The position numbers and the translations under genes are program-made. From positions 1-11,398 of the forward strand of contig CAMIME010000057.1 in NCBI GenBank assembly GCA_946221035.1: 11,398 bases of DNA, given 5' to 3'. The DNA comes from an uncultured Campylobacter sp. (GTDB taxonomy: Bacteria; Actinomycetota; Actinomycetes; Mycobacteriales; Mycobacteriaceae). Shown here piece by piece: positions 6,075 through 11,398 of the stretch (position 1 is the stretch's first letter; every line of letters starts with the position of its first letter). The notes under the pieces are model-generated. The model was given only the letters and a program-made list of their open reading frames with translations, did not search any database and was not told the DNA's origin.

Positions 6075-7407
6075 GAGCGACGCCCTTTTGCTCCGGGAGG
6101 GTGAAGGCGGCGGCGCAGGCGATAGCGAACGCTGCCGCGAACACGCCAAACACGGCCACGGGGCCACCCGCTGCGAGCACCGGCGGAACGATCAGCGGCG
6201 CGAGGATGGACCCGATGCGGCCGAAGGATGCGCCGGCGCCTGTGCCCGTGCCGCGGACGCTGGTGGGGTAGAGCTCAGGGCCGATGGCGTAGAGCGCGCC
6301 CCACGCGCCGAGGTTGAAGAAGGAAAGTAGGCAACCCGCGGCGATGATTTGCCACTCCGCGCTGGCCATGCCGTACAGCAGCGCGGCAACGGCCGAGCCG
6401 CCGAGGAAGACCGACAAGGTCATGCGGCGGCCCCAGATTTCGATGAGCCACGCGGCGACGAAGTAACCCGGCAGCTGGGCGATGGTGATGATCAGGGTGA
6501 AGCTGAAGGAGCGGACGAGGGAGAAGCCTTGCTCCACAAGCAGCGACGGGATCCAGGTGAACGCGCCGTAGTAGGAAAGCGACACGCAGAACCAGACCGT
6601 CCAGAACGCGGCGGTGCGGCGACGCAGGTCGGGGCCCCAGATGCCGCCACGGATGGGCTCTTCCTTCGGCGCCTCGGTGGTGTCGTAATCGGCGGGGTTG
6701 ACGTCGGTCTCGAACTCGCGCACGATCTGCTCCGCCTCCGCGTGGCGGCCCTTGGATTCGAGGAAGCGCACCGACTCCGGCAGGCCCATGCGCACGTAGA
6801 TCGCGTACAGCGCCGGCACCGCGCCGAAGGCGAAGCCCCAGCGCCACCCGTTCTCGCCCTGGGAGACCACGAAGGTGCCGATGATCGCCGCCAGGATCCA
6901 GCCGACCGCCCAGAATGCCTCGAGCAGCACCACCATTCGTCCGCGCGACTTCCTCGGGGAGAACTCGCTGACCAGCGTCGACGCCACCGGCAGCTCAGCG
7001 CCGAGGCCGAGGCCCACGAGGAAGCGGAACACCATCAGCGACGCCACCGACCATGCCAGCGCCGACGCGCCCGTGGCCAGGCCGTAGATCAACAGCGTCG
7101 TGGCGAACACTTGGCGCCGCCCGATCTTGTCCGCGAGCAGCCCGCCTAACGACGCCCCGATCGCCATCCCAATGAACCCAATCGACGCAATCCACGAGGT
7201 CGTCGACTTGTCCAGCTCCCAGTGGACGGCCAGCGCCGCGATGATGAAGGACACCAGGCCGATGTCCATCGCGTCCAATGCCCATCCGATACCGGAGCCG
7301 ACGAGGAGGCGCTTGTGCTTGCTGGTGACCGGGAGGCGGTCGAGCCGCTCGGTGCGGGTGAGCTGGGCGGGTTGCTGGGGAGCCGGTGGCTGTGTGGGCG
7401 CTGTCAT
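6067..7407 (-). CDS. MFS transporter, 12 TM, NiaP/AAHS-like
   Basis: A 446-residue major facilitator superfamily carrier, a proton-coupled or facilitated transporter in the inner membrane. TM1 carries two acidic residues (D45, D48 in GWALDAMDIG). The loop 2-3 signature is GGLLADKIGRRQV (88-100). Sugar-porter-like PESVRFLESKGR (210-221) precedes the central cytoplasmic loop (about 222-262). The second half has PELYPTSVRGTGTG (377-390), typical of the NiaP/aromatic-acid and related metabolite carriers. Niacin or an aromatic/organic acid are plausible substrates, but the sequence does not decide. The ATG at 7407 has no Shine-Dalgarno; a TACAAT -10 box 8 bp upstream implies a leaderless transcript. 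It is the first gene of a two-gene unit with the downstream lipoprotein. The family call is sure; the substrate is not. Confidence 0.9.
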   Translation of the reverse strand: MTAPTQPPAPQQPAQLTRTERLDRLPVTSKHKRLLVGSGIGWALDAMDIGLVSFIIAALAVHWELDKSTTSWIASIGFIGMAIGASLGGLLADKIGRRQVFATTLLIYGLATGASALAWSVASLMVFRFLVGLGLGAELPVASTLVSEFSPRKSRGRMVVLLEAFWAVGWILAAIIGTFVVSQGENGWRWGFAFGAVPALYAIYVRMGLPESVRFLESKGRHAEAEQIVREFETDVNPADYDTTEAPKEEPIRGGIWGPDLRRRTAAFWTVWFCVSLSYYGAFTWIPSLLVEQGFSLVRSFSFTLIITIAQLPGYFVAAWLIEIWGRRMTLSVFLGGSAVAALLYGMASAEWQIIAAGCLLSFFNLGAWGALYAIGPELYPTSVRGTGTGAGASFGRIGSILAPLIVPPVLAAGGPVAVFGVFAAAFAIACAAAFTLPEQKGVALA

Positions 7408-7415
7408 GCAGGGGG

Positions 7416-7421
7416 ATTGTA
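7416..7421 (-). promoter_or_regulatory. -10 box of the MFS-lipoprotein operon
   Basis: On the minus strand this reads TACAAT, 5 of 6 to TATAAT, with 8 bp between it and the MFS ATG. That places the transcription start at or next to the A of the ATG. No good -35 box lies at normal spacing, so an activator may be needed; see the TTTCGGT direct repeat just upstream. Confidence 0.5.
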
Positions 7422-7451
7422 GACCCGTTCGCGGGAGGTGTGACCTATTAT

Positions 7452-7469
7452 TTTCGGTTTGCTTTCGGT
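7452..7469. repeat. TTTCGGT direct repeat with 11-bp period
   Basis: TTTCGGT occurs at 7452-7458 and 7463-7469. It lies just upstream of where the -35 region of the MFS promoter should be (minus strand), a position typical of an activator site. The repeat is short and could be chance. Confidence 0.35.
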
Positions 7470-7475
7470 GGGCGG

Positions 7476-7495
7476 GGGTGTCGGGTTCGACATCC
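7476..7495. repeat. Inverted repeat TGTCG-N4-CGACA upstream of the MFS gene
   Basis: TGTCG (7479-7483) and CGACA (7488-7492) are exact reverse complements around GGTT. With one G-T pair the plus-strand stem extends to GG/CC at 7476-7477 and 7494-7495. It may be an operator of the MFS operon or part of the neighbouring repeat unit. No T-run follows, so it is not a terminator. Confidence 0.4.
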
Positions 7496-7513
7496 GGTTG
7501 TAACGATTAACAG
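7496..7513 (+). repeat. Degenerate copy of the TGTAACAATCGACAC motif
   Basis: GGTTGTAACGATTAACAG matches the sense motif GGCTGTAACAATCGACAC at 13 of 18 positions. It forms an inverted pair with the exact copy at 7581-7599, about 67 bp away. No plus-strand gene ends upstream of it, unlike the other copies. Confidence 0.4.
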
Positions 7514-7580
7514 GGGGTGTATCCCATGGTCCTCATTTCTGCTGGTAGAGAGCTTTTGTTGGATTGTCAATTGGGCAGTC

Positions 7581-7599
7581 GTGTCGATTGTTACAGCCG
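7581..7599 (-). repeat. 19-bp repeat, copy after the tetR stop codon
   Basis: The plus strand reads GTGTCGATTGTTACAGCCG, identical over all 19 bases to 9330-9348. In the transcription direction of tetR (minus) it reads CGGCTGTAACAATCGACAC and begins 7 bp after the stop codon. Confidence 0.9.
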
Positions 7600-7606
7600 C
7601 CTCGGC

Positions 7607-8194
7607 CTATTTCACTCGTGCCTCCAGGCCGTCGAGCATGACGTCGACGAGGTTTCGCGCGAGCTGGGTGGCGCCCACAATCTTTGGTGCTCCAGCCGGC
7701 AGCGGGCGTGTGACGACGCCCAGGCTCAGGTGGAACTCCAAAGGGTCAAGATCGGTGGGGCAGAGGTTTGCCTCCTTGGCGCGGCGGAGTAACCGGTCGT
7801 AGTGTGTCCGCAGCTCCGCCGTTCGCTTCTCGACGATGTCTTGGCGGTGTTGCATCACCTCGGGGTCCTGCATCGTCTCGGCAAAAATCGCCTGCGCGAG
7901 TGCCGCCAGCTGCAGCTCACCGATGGCGTGGACGGTTGTGCGCCACGCTGTTCGCGGGTCTATGTCGAAGCGATCGAGGTGCTCCTCGATCACTGCGGCG
8001 ATGTCGCCCACCGCTTGTGCGCTGACGGCCTCAAGCAAGTCGATTCGTTCTGGGAAGTGTCGGGTGGCCGTTGCGACGCCGACTGATGCGGTCTTGGCGA
8101 TGGTGCGCATGGAAACGCCGGGGCCTTCGCTGACCAGCAATTGCCTGGTGGCGGCGACGATGGCGTCGCGGTTGTTGGCTGCGTCTTGTCTCAT
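7607..8194 (-). CDS. TetR-family transcriptional regulator
   Basis: A 195-residue protein of normal TetR length. The N-terminal helix-turn-helix covers about residues 10-50, with recognition part VSMRTIAKTASVGVATATRHF (27-47). The rest is a helical ligand-binding and dimerisation domain with little conserved sequence. It is divergent from the membrane protein gene at 8272 and most likely represses it, as is usual for TetR genes beside transport genes. The ATG at 8194 is chosen because an AGGG precedes it by about 9 bp; a GTG at 8203 in frame is the alternative (198 residues). The shared promoter region has a GGAACAC/GTGTTCC inverted repeat. The minus-strand -10 box TAGTGT (8222 to 8217) overlaps the plus-strand -10. 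The ligand is unknown. Confidence 0.9.
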   Translation of the reverse strand: MRQDAANNRDAIVAATRQLLVSEGPGVSMRTIAKTASVGVATATRHFPERIDLLEAVSAQAVGDIAAVIEEHLDRFDIDPRTAWRTTVHAIGELQLAALAQAIFAETMQDPEVMQHRQDIVEKRTAELRTHYDRLLRRAKEANLCPTDLDPLEFHLSLGVVTRPLPAGAPKIVGATQLARNLVDVMLDGLEARVK

Positions 8195-8196
8195 GC

Positions 8197-8226
8197 TTGA
8201 CACCCTAGCAAATGGAACACTATGCT
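8197..8226 (+). promoter_or_regulatory. Sigma-70-type promoter of the permease gene
   Basis: A perfect -35 TTGACA (8197-8202) is followed after 18 bp by a -10 TATGCT (8221-8226). This is the best promoter match in the window. The -35 lies within the first codons of tetR. The left half GGAACAC (8214-8220) of the inverted repeat abuts the -10, so a bound repressor would block RNA polymerase. Confidence 0.65.
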
Positions 8227-8255
8227 CTACTTCGGTAAGTGAAACGCCGTGTTCC
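8214..8255. promoter_or_regulatory. Inverted repeat GGAACAC-N28-GTGTTCC, putative TetR operator
   Basis: GGAACAC at 8214-8220 and GTGTTCC at 8249-8255 are exact reverse complements, 35 bp apart from start to start. They bracket the probable permease transcription start and cover the tetR -10. TetR operators are usually more compact, so two half-occupied sites or a looped complex is possible. A smaller imperfect palindrome TTCGGTAAGTGAA (8231-8243) lies between them and is an alternative operator. Confidence 0.4.
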
Positions 8256-8259
8256 GAAT

Positions 8260-8265
8260 AGGAGG
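8260..8265 (+). promoter_or_regulatory. Strong Shine-Dalgarno of the permease gene
   Basis: AGGAGG with 6 bp to the ATG at 8272. It decides the start against the upstream in-frame GTG at 8239, and contrasts with the leaderless-looking genes elsewhere in the window. Confidence 0.85.
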
Positions 8266-8271
8266 ATTCTC

Positions 8272-9234
8272 ATGAGCACTGCAACCAACACACGCCGTTC
8301 ATCGACTACGGCCAAAGCGCTCGGGGCGATCTTTGGCATCCCGATCGTCATCGGTCTGATGCTGTTCGCGTTCCTGGCGCCCACCTTCGCGTCCGGTCCC
8401 GCCGGAGTTCCCATCGCCATTGCGGCACCGGAACCTGTGGTCGCTCAGCTTGAGCACGCGATGGGGGAGGACGGCCCGGAGATCACCATCTACGAATCAG
8501 ATGATGAGGTGCGCGACGCCATCCAGCACCGCGAAGCCGTCGGCGGCGTCGTCATCGCCCCGCAGGGTGCGACCGCGTACACGGCGTCGGGTAACGGTGC
8601 GCCCTACGCGCAGATGATCGAGGGCATGGCAACGAAACTAGAGTCCCAGGGCATGGAAGTAATCCGTGAAGATCTCGCGCCAACCTCTGAGGATGACCCC
8701 CAGGCGACTGGTATTGCGTTGCTCGGTCTGCCGTTGGCGTTCGGCGGCATCATCTCCGCGGCTATCGCCACCTTCGGCTTCCGCGGCAACAAGTGGATGA
8801 AGCTCGCAGTACTGGTTGGTATCGCAGCCCTCGGGTCCCTGGTAGCGACGTGGATGTTGCACTCCGTGTACGGCACCCTGATCGGTAGCTTCGGCATGGA
8901 GTGGCTGGGCATCACCTGCGGCATTTTGGCGACCTCGCTGCTCACGGCCGGTTTGGCGGCAATCATTGGCGTCCCCGGTGTGGCCATCGGCGCGATCCTG
9001 ACCATCTTCTTGGCCAACCCGCTGTCCGGCCTGTCCACCGGCCCATGGCTGCTGCCCGCCGGCTGGTCCACGTTTGGGCAGTGGATGCCGATCGGCGCGA
9101 CCGGCCACCTCGTCCGTTCGCTGTCCTTCTTCGACGGCCTCGGTGCCACGCAGAGCTGGTGGGTGCTCGCCATCTGGATCGCTGCTGGTTTCGTGCTGCT
9201 GATGCTGGACCGCTCCAAGAGGCAGGACGCTTAG
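8272..9234 (+). CDS. ABC-2/YhgE-like membrane protein, likely export permease
   Basis: A 320-residue protein. One TM segment (about 16-40) is followed by an extracytoplasmic domain (about 43-145) and then five more TM segments (about 146-167, 177-198, 211-231, 232-250, 296-313). This is the layout of ABC-2/YhgE-Pip-type permeases. The external part has the family's alternating pattern (VPIAIAAPE, then YESDDEVRDAIQHREAVGGVVIAP). The segment before the last TM (NPLSGLSTGPWLLPAGW, then MPIGATGHLVRSLSFFDG) is like actinobacterial members often paired with TetR. No ATPase gene is adjacent, so the energy source and substrate are unknown. The ATG at 8272 has a perfect AGGAGG (8260-8265) 6 bp upstream; a GTG at 8239 in frame is rejected. 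Regulation by the divergent TetR protein is inferred. Confidence 0.85.
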   Translation: MSTATNTRRSSTTAKALGAIFGIPIVIGLMLFAFLAPTFASGPAGVPIAIAAPEPVVAQLEHAMGEDGPEITIYESDDEVRDAIQHREAVGGVVIAPQGATAYTASGNGAPYAQMIEGMATKLESQGMEVIREDLAPTSEDDPQATGIALLGLPLAFGGIISAAIATFGFRGNKWMKLAVLVGIAALGSLVATWMLHSVYGTLIGSFGMEWLGITCGILATSLLTAGLAAIIGVPGVAIGAILTIFLANPLSGLSTGPWLLPAGWSTFGQWMPIGATGHLVRSLSFFDGLGATQSWWVLAIWIAAGFVLLMLDRSKRQDA

Positions 9235-9235
9235 T

Positions 9236-9292
9236 CCCGCAACACCTTGCGGGTGGGTTGTAACAATCGACACCACCCGCGTTTGCGTTTTC
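9236..9292 (+). terminator. Intrinsic terminator after the permease gene, with alternative hairpin
   Basis: The main hairpin pairs GCGGGTGG (9249-9256) with CCACCCGC (9273-9280). It is extended inward by GTTG (9257-9260) and CGAC (9268-9271), leaving loop TAACAAT. A T-rich tail GTTTGCGTTTTCT follows. A second, exclusive hairpin CCCGCAA-CACC-TTGCGGG (9236-9253) starts 2 bp after the stop codon and shares GCGGG with the first. The repeat copy at 9259-9273 lies in the loop and inner stem. Confidence 0.6.
9259..9273 (+). repeat. TGTAACAATCGACAC copy after the permease stop codon
   Basis: An exact reverse complement of the 15-base core of the copies at 7581-7595 and 9330-9344. In the direction of the permease gene it is in sense orientation, 24 bp after the stop codon. 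With flanks (9256-9273) it forms an inverted pair with 9330-9347, differing at one base in 18. Confidence 0.9.
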
Positions 9293-9294
9293 TA

Positions 9295-9321
9295 AAGGTG
9301 CAGGTCACGGGCCTGCGGCTT
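9295..9321 (-). terminator. Possible weak terminator of copA
   Basis: GCAGG (9300-9304) pairs with CCTGC (9312-9316), with an outer AAG/CTT pair across a two-base internal loop. Read on the minus strand a short CTTTAG follows. The tail is poor in T, so the call is weak. Confidence 0.3.
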
Positions 9322-9329
9322 GAGCAGAA

Positions 9330-9348
9330 GTGTCGATTGTTACAGCCG
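9330..9348 (-). repeat. 19-bp repeat, copy after the copA stop codon
   Basis: Identical to 7581-7599 over 19 bases. In the copA direction (minus) it reads CGGCTGTAACAATCGACAC and begins 23 bp after the stop codon. Confidence 0.9.
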
Positions 9349-9371
9349 AACCCCTTCAGCCAACCCCAATC

Positions 9372-11398
9372 TTACCCCGCCAACGGCTGGAACCCGCGCA
9401 ACCTCAAGGAATTCGACACCACGAACACCGAGCTGAACGCCATCGCGATGCCGGCCAGCATCGGGTTCAAGAATCCGAGGGCCGCCACCGGGATCAGCAC
9501 CACGTTGTAGGCGAAGGCCCAGAACAGGTTGCCCTTGATCGTCTTCAAGGTCTTGCGCGACAACCGGATGGCGTCGGCGGCGGACATGAGCGACGAGTGC
9601 ATGAGCGTGATGTCGGAGGCCTCGATGGCCACGTCGGTGCCCGCGCCCATGGCCAAACCCAGGTCAGCCTGGGCAAGTGCTGCGGCGTCGTTGACGCCGT
9701 CGCCGACCATCGCAACGCGCTTGCCCTCAGCCTGCAGGCGTTTGACCACCTCGACCTTGTCCTCGGGCAGCACACCGGCGGTGACGTTCGCTGGGGAAAT
9801 CCCCACCTCCGCGGCGATAGCCTCGGCGGCACCCTGGTTGTCACCGGTCAGTAGGTGCGGGGTCAGGCCCAGCGCCTCCAACTCAGATACGGCCCGGGCA
9901 GAATCCTCCTTCACCGTGTCGCGCACCGACACGAACCCCGCCAACTCAGGCCCGGAACCGCCGTCGACCTCCACCGCCACCGGGGTCGCGCCCGCCTGCT
10001 GGGCGGCCTCGAAACTGGCGGCCAAAGAACCCAGCTCGATTGATGGGCGGCCGACGCGGACGCGGGAACCGTCGATAAGCGCGGAAGCCCCGGAGCCCAC
10101 CTCGTTCTGGAAGTCGGAGGATTCGCGCACGGAGTCGACCGCCGCGACCACAGCACGCGCGATGGGGTGCTCGGACCCGGCCTCCACGGCGGCGGCCAAG
10201 GACAGCACCTCGTCCGCAGACCAGCCTTCAGCTGGCACGACGTCGACCACGCTCATCTCGCCGGTGGTCACGGTGCCGGTTTTGTCCATCACGATGGTGT
10301 CCACCTCGCGGGTGGATTCGAGGACCTCGGCGGATTTGATCAAAAGGCCCGTCTGCGCGCCACGCCCGGTGCCCACCAGGATCGCGGTGGGCGTGGCCAG
10401 GCCCAGCGCACAGGGGCAGGCGATGATGAGCACGGCGACGGCGGCGGTAAACGCGTGCGTCAGGGAGTGGCCCACCAGCAGGTGCCCGATGAGCGCTAGC
10501 ACGGAGATCGCAATGACGGTAGGCACGAAGACCTGGGAGATCCGGTCTACGAGCTTCTCCACCGGGGCCTTCCCGGCCTGGGCGTCTTTAACCAGCCGCC
10601 CCATCTGCGCCAGGGTGGTCTCGGAGCCGACTCGGGTGGCGCGCACGATGAGCCGCCCGGACGTGTTCAGGGTCGCGCCGGTCACGCGGGAGCCCTCGGA
10701 CACCTCCACTGGCACGGATTCGCCGGTGAGCATCGACTCGTCCACCGCAGAGTGTCCCGACACCACCACGCCGTCGGTGGCCACTTTCTCGCCCGGTCGG
10801 ACGATGAATTCGTCGCCGACCACAACCTGAGAGATCGGCACCCGCACCTCCTTGCCGGCGCGGATGACGGCGGCGTCTTTCGCCCCCATGTCCAACAGGT
10901 CCCGCAGCGCCTGGGACGATTGCCCCTTCGCCCGCGTTTCGAACCACCTGCCCAGGAGCAAGAACGTGATCACCACACAGATGGATTCGAGGTAGATCTC
11001 GTGGTGGCCTGCGGCGGAAGGCCACAGCGACATCTCCATCCGCATCCCCGGCTCGCCCGCGCCGCCCCAGAACAGCGCCCAGATCGACCACGCGTACGCC
11101 GCGGTCGTCCCCAGTGTGATCAGGGTGTCCATGGTCATCGCGCCGTGGCGCAGGTTCACCAGCGTTGCCCGGTGGAACACCCGCCCGCCGGCGAAGTACA
11201 CCAGCGTCGTGGCAGCGAACGCGGCCCACTGCCAGTTCATGAACTGCCACGCGGGGATCATGGAGACGAGCGTGACGGGCAGCGACACCAGCGCCACCCA
11301 GATCACGGTGCGCTTGAGCTGCGCGGCTTCCGCGGCGCGCGCGTCATCGAGCACATTGCTTGGCGACGCACCTTCGGCCCCCACCCCCTCATCCAACC
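9372..11398 (-). CDS. copA: Cu(I)-exporting P1B-type ATPase CopA (N-terminus outside window)
   Basis: The frame is open to the window edge; about 675 residues are visible, and a TTG at 11396 should not be taken as the start. Numbering from that codon: TM segments at about 32-48, 58-74, 92-110, 136-149, 288-308 and 314-330; actuator TGES (224-227); ion-binding CPC in TM6 (327-329); phosphorylation site DKTGT (D371); SEHP (408-411); TGDN (517-520); GDGVND (565-570); and TM7/TM8 residues YN (630-631) and MAFSS (652-656), the Cu(I)-ATPase signature. It would pump Cu(I) out of the cytoplasm using ATP. Family members are usually about 750 residues with one or more N-terminal HMA domains, which must lie beyond base 11398. 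It converges on the permease gene. Related Ag(I) transport cannot be excluded. Confidence 0.94.
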   Translation of the reverse strand, partial: LDEGVGAEGASPSNVLDDARAAEAAQLKRTVIWVALVSLPVTLVSMIPAWQFMNWQWAAFAATTLVYFAGGRVFHRATLVNLRHGAMTMDTLITLGTTAAYAWSIWALFWGGAGEPGMRMEMSLWPSAAGHHEIYLESICVVITFLLLGRWFETRAKGQSSQALRDLLDMGAKDAAVIRAGKEVRVPISQVVVGDEFIVRPGEKVATDGVVVSGHSAVDESMLTGESVPVEVSEGSRVTGATLNTSGRLIVRATRVGSETTLAQMGRLVKDAQAGKAPVEKLVDRISQVFVPTVIAISVLALIGHLLVGHSLTHAFTAAVAVLIIACPCALGLATPTAILVGTGRGAQTGLLIKSAEVLESTREVDTIVMDKTGTVTTGEMSVVDVVPAEGWSADEVLSLAAAVEAGSEHPIARAVVAAVDSVRESSDFQNEVGSGASALIDGSRVRVGRPSIELGSLAASFEAAQQAGATPVAVEVDGGSGPELAGFVSVRDTVKEDSARAVSELEALGLTPHLLTGDNQGAAEAIAAEVGISPANVTAGVLPEDKVEVVKRLQAEGKRVAMVGDGVNDAAALAQADLGLAMGAGTDVAIEASDITLMHSSLMSAADAIRLSRKTLKTIKGNLFWAFAYNVVLIPVAALGFLNPMLAGIAMAFSSVFVVSNSLRLRGFQPLAG

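Noticed and set aside
6349..7149. 266-codon open frame antisense to the MFS gene
   Set aside because: Arg/Gln/His-rich translation with no motif; opposite a clear transporter gene.
7511..7540. Nine-codon leader peptide upstream of the MFS gene (minus strand, ATG near 7540 to TAA near 7511)
   Set aside because: No clear ribosome binding site, no regulatory codons or attenuator hairpin, and the MFS transcript appears to start downstream of it.
7517..7792. 91-codon frame on the plus strand overlapping the tetR 3' end
   Set aside because: Mostly antisense to tetR, no motif and no ribosome binding site.
9529..10830. 433-codon open frame antisense to copA
   Set aside because: Ser/Thr/Ala/Pro-rich sequence with no domain; typical shadow of a GC-rich gene.

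Overview
The window looks like chromosomal DNA of a high-GC Gram-positive actinobacterium, most likely a Corynebacterium. The reasons are the GC-rich codon use, a RecQ of the actinobacterial type, a DnaB with a Gly/Arg-rich N-terminal extension, TANNNT -10 boxes placed so close to start codons that transcripts would be leaderless or nearly so, and a secreted-lipoprotein type common in that group. The genus is an inference from style; no rRNA or other marker is present.

Layout. Bases 1-507 hold the 3' end of an AAA/ABC-type ATPase (+). It converges on a two-gene toxin-antitoxin module (-): a ribbon-helix-helix antitoxin and a Doc/Fic toxin that overlap by 4 bp. Divergent from the antitoxin is recQ (1166-3220, +), whose C-terminal region resembles a degenerate phosphoribosyltransferase. 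A small four-helix membrane protein (-) overlaps its tail. A 383-bp gene-free region (3614-3996) follows. It is conspicuously AT-rich in part and carries at least three perfect and several near-perfect DnaA boxes, an 18-bp perfect palindrome and a 10-bp inverted repeat. It leads directly into dnaB (3997-5511, +), the replicative helicase, which has no intein. Convergent on dnaB is a two-gene unit (-): a 12-TM MFS carrier and a lipoprotein whose TTG start overlaps the carrier's stop codon. Next comes a divergent pair, a TetR regulator (-) and an ABC-2/YhgE-like six-TM protein (+), sharing a promoter region with an inverted repeat. The window ends inside a copper-type P1B ATPase (-), whose N-terminal metal-binding domain lies outside.

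How the parts may work together. The TetR protein probably represses its divergent membrane neighbour. The antitoxin probably represses its own promoter through a tandem GGTACC site. DnaA probably binds upstream of dnaB, either to control helicase supply or to be titrated there.

The most unexpected signals are two. One is the DnaA-box cluster in front of dnaB. The other is a recurrent motif, TGTAACAATCGACAC, found in the same sense orientation just after the stop codons of tetR, the permease gene and copA. Two copies form an exact 19-bp direct repeat around the tetR-permease pair, and a fourth, degenerate copy lies at 7496-7513. No rRNA, tRNA, CRISPR array or transposase gene was seen.
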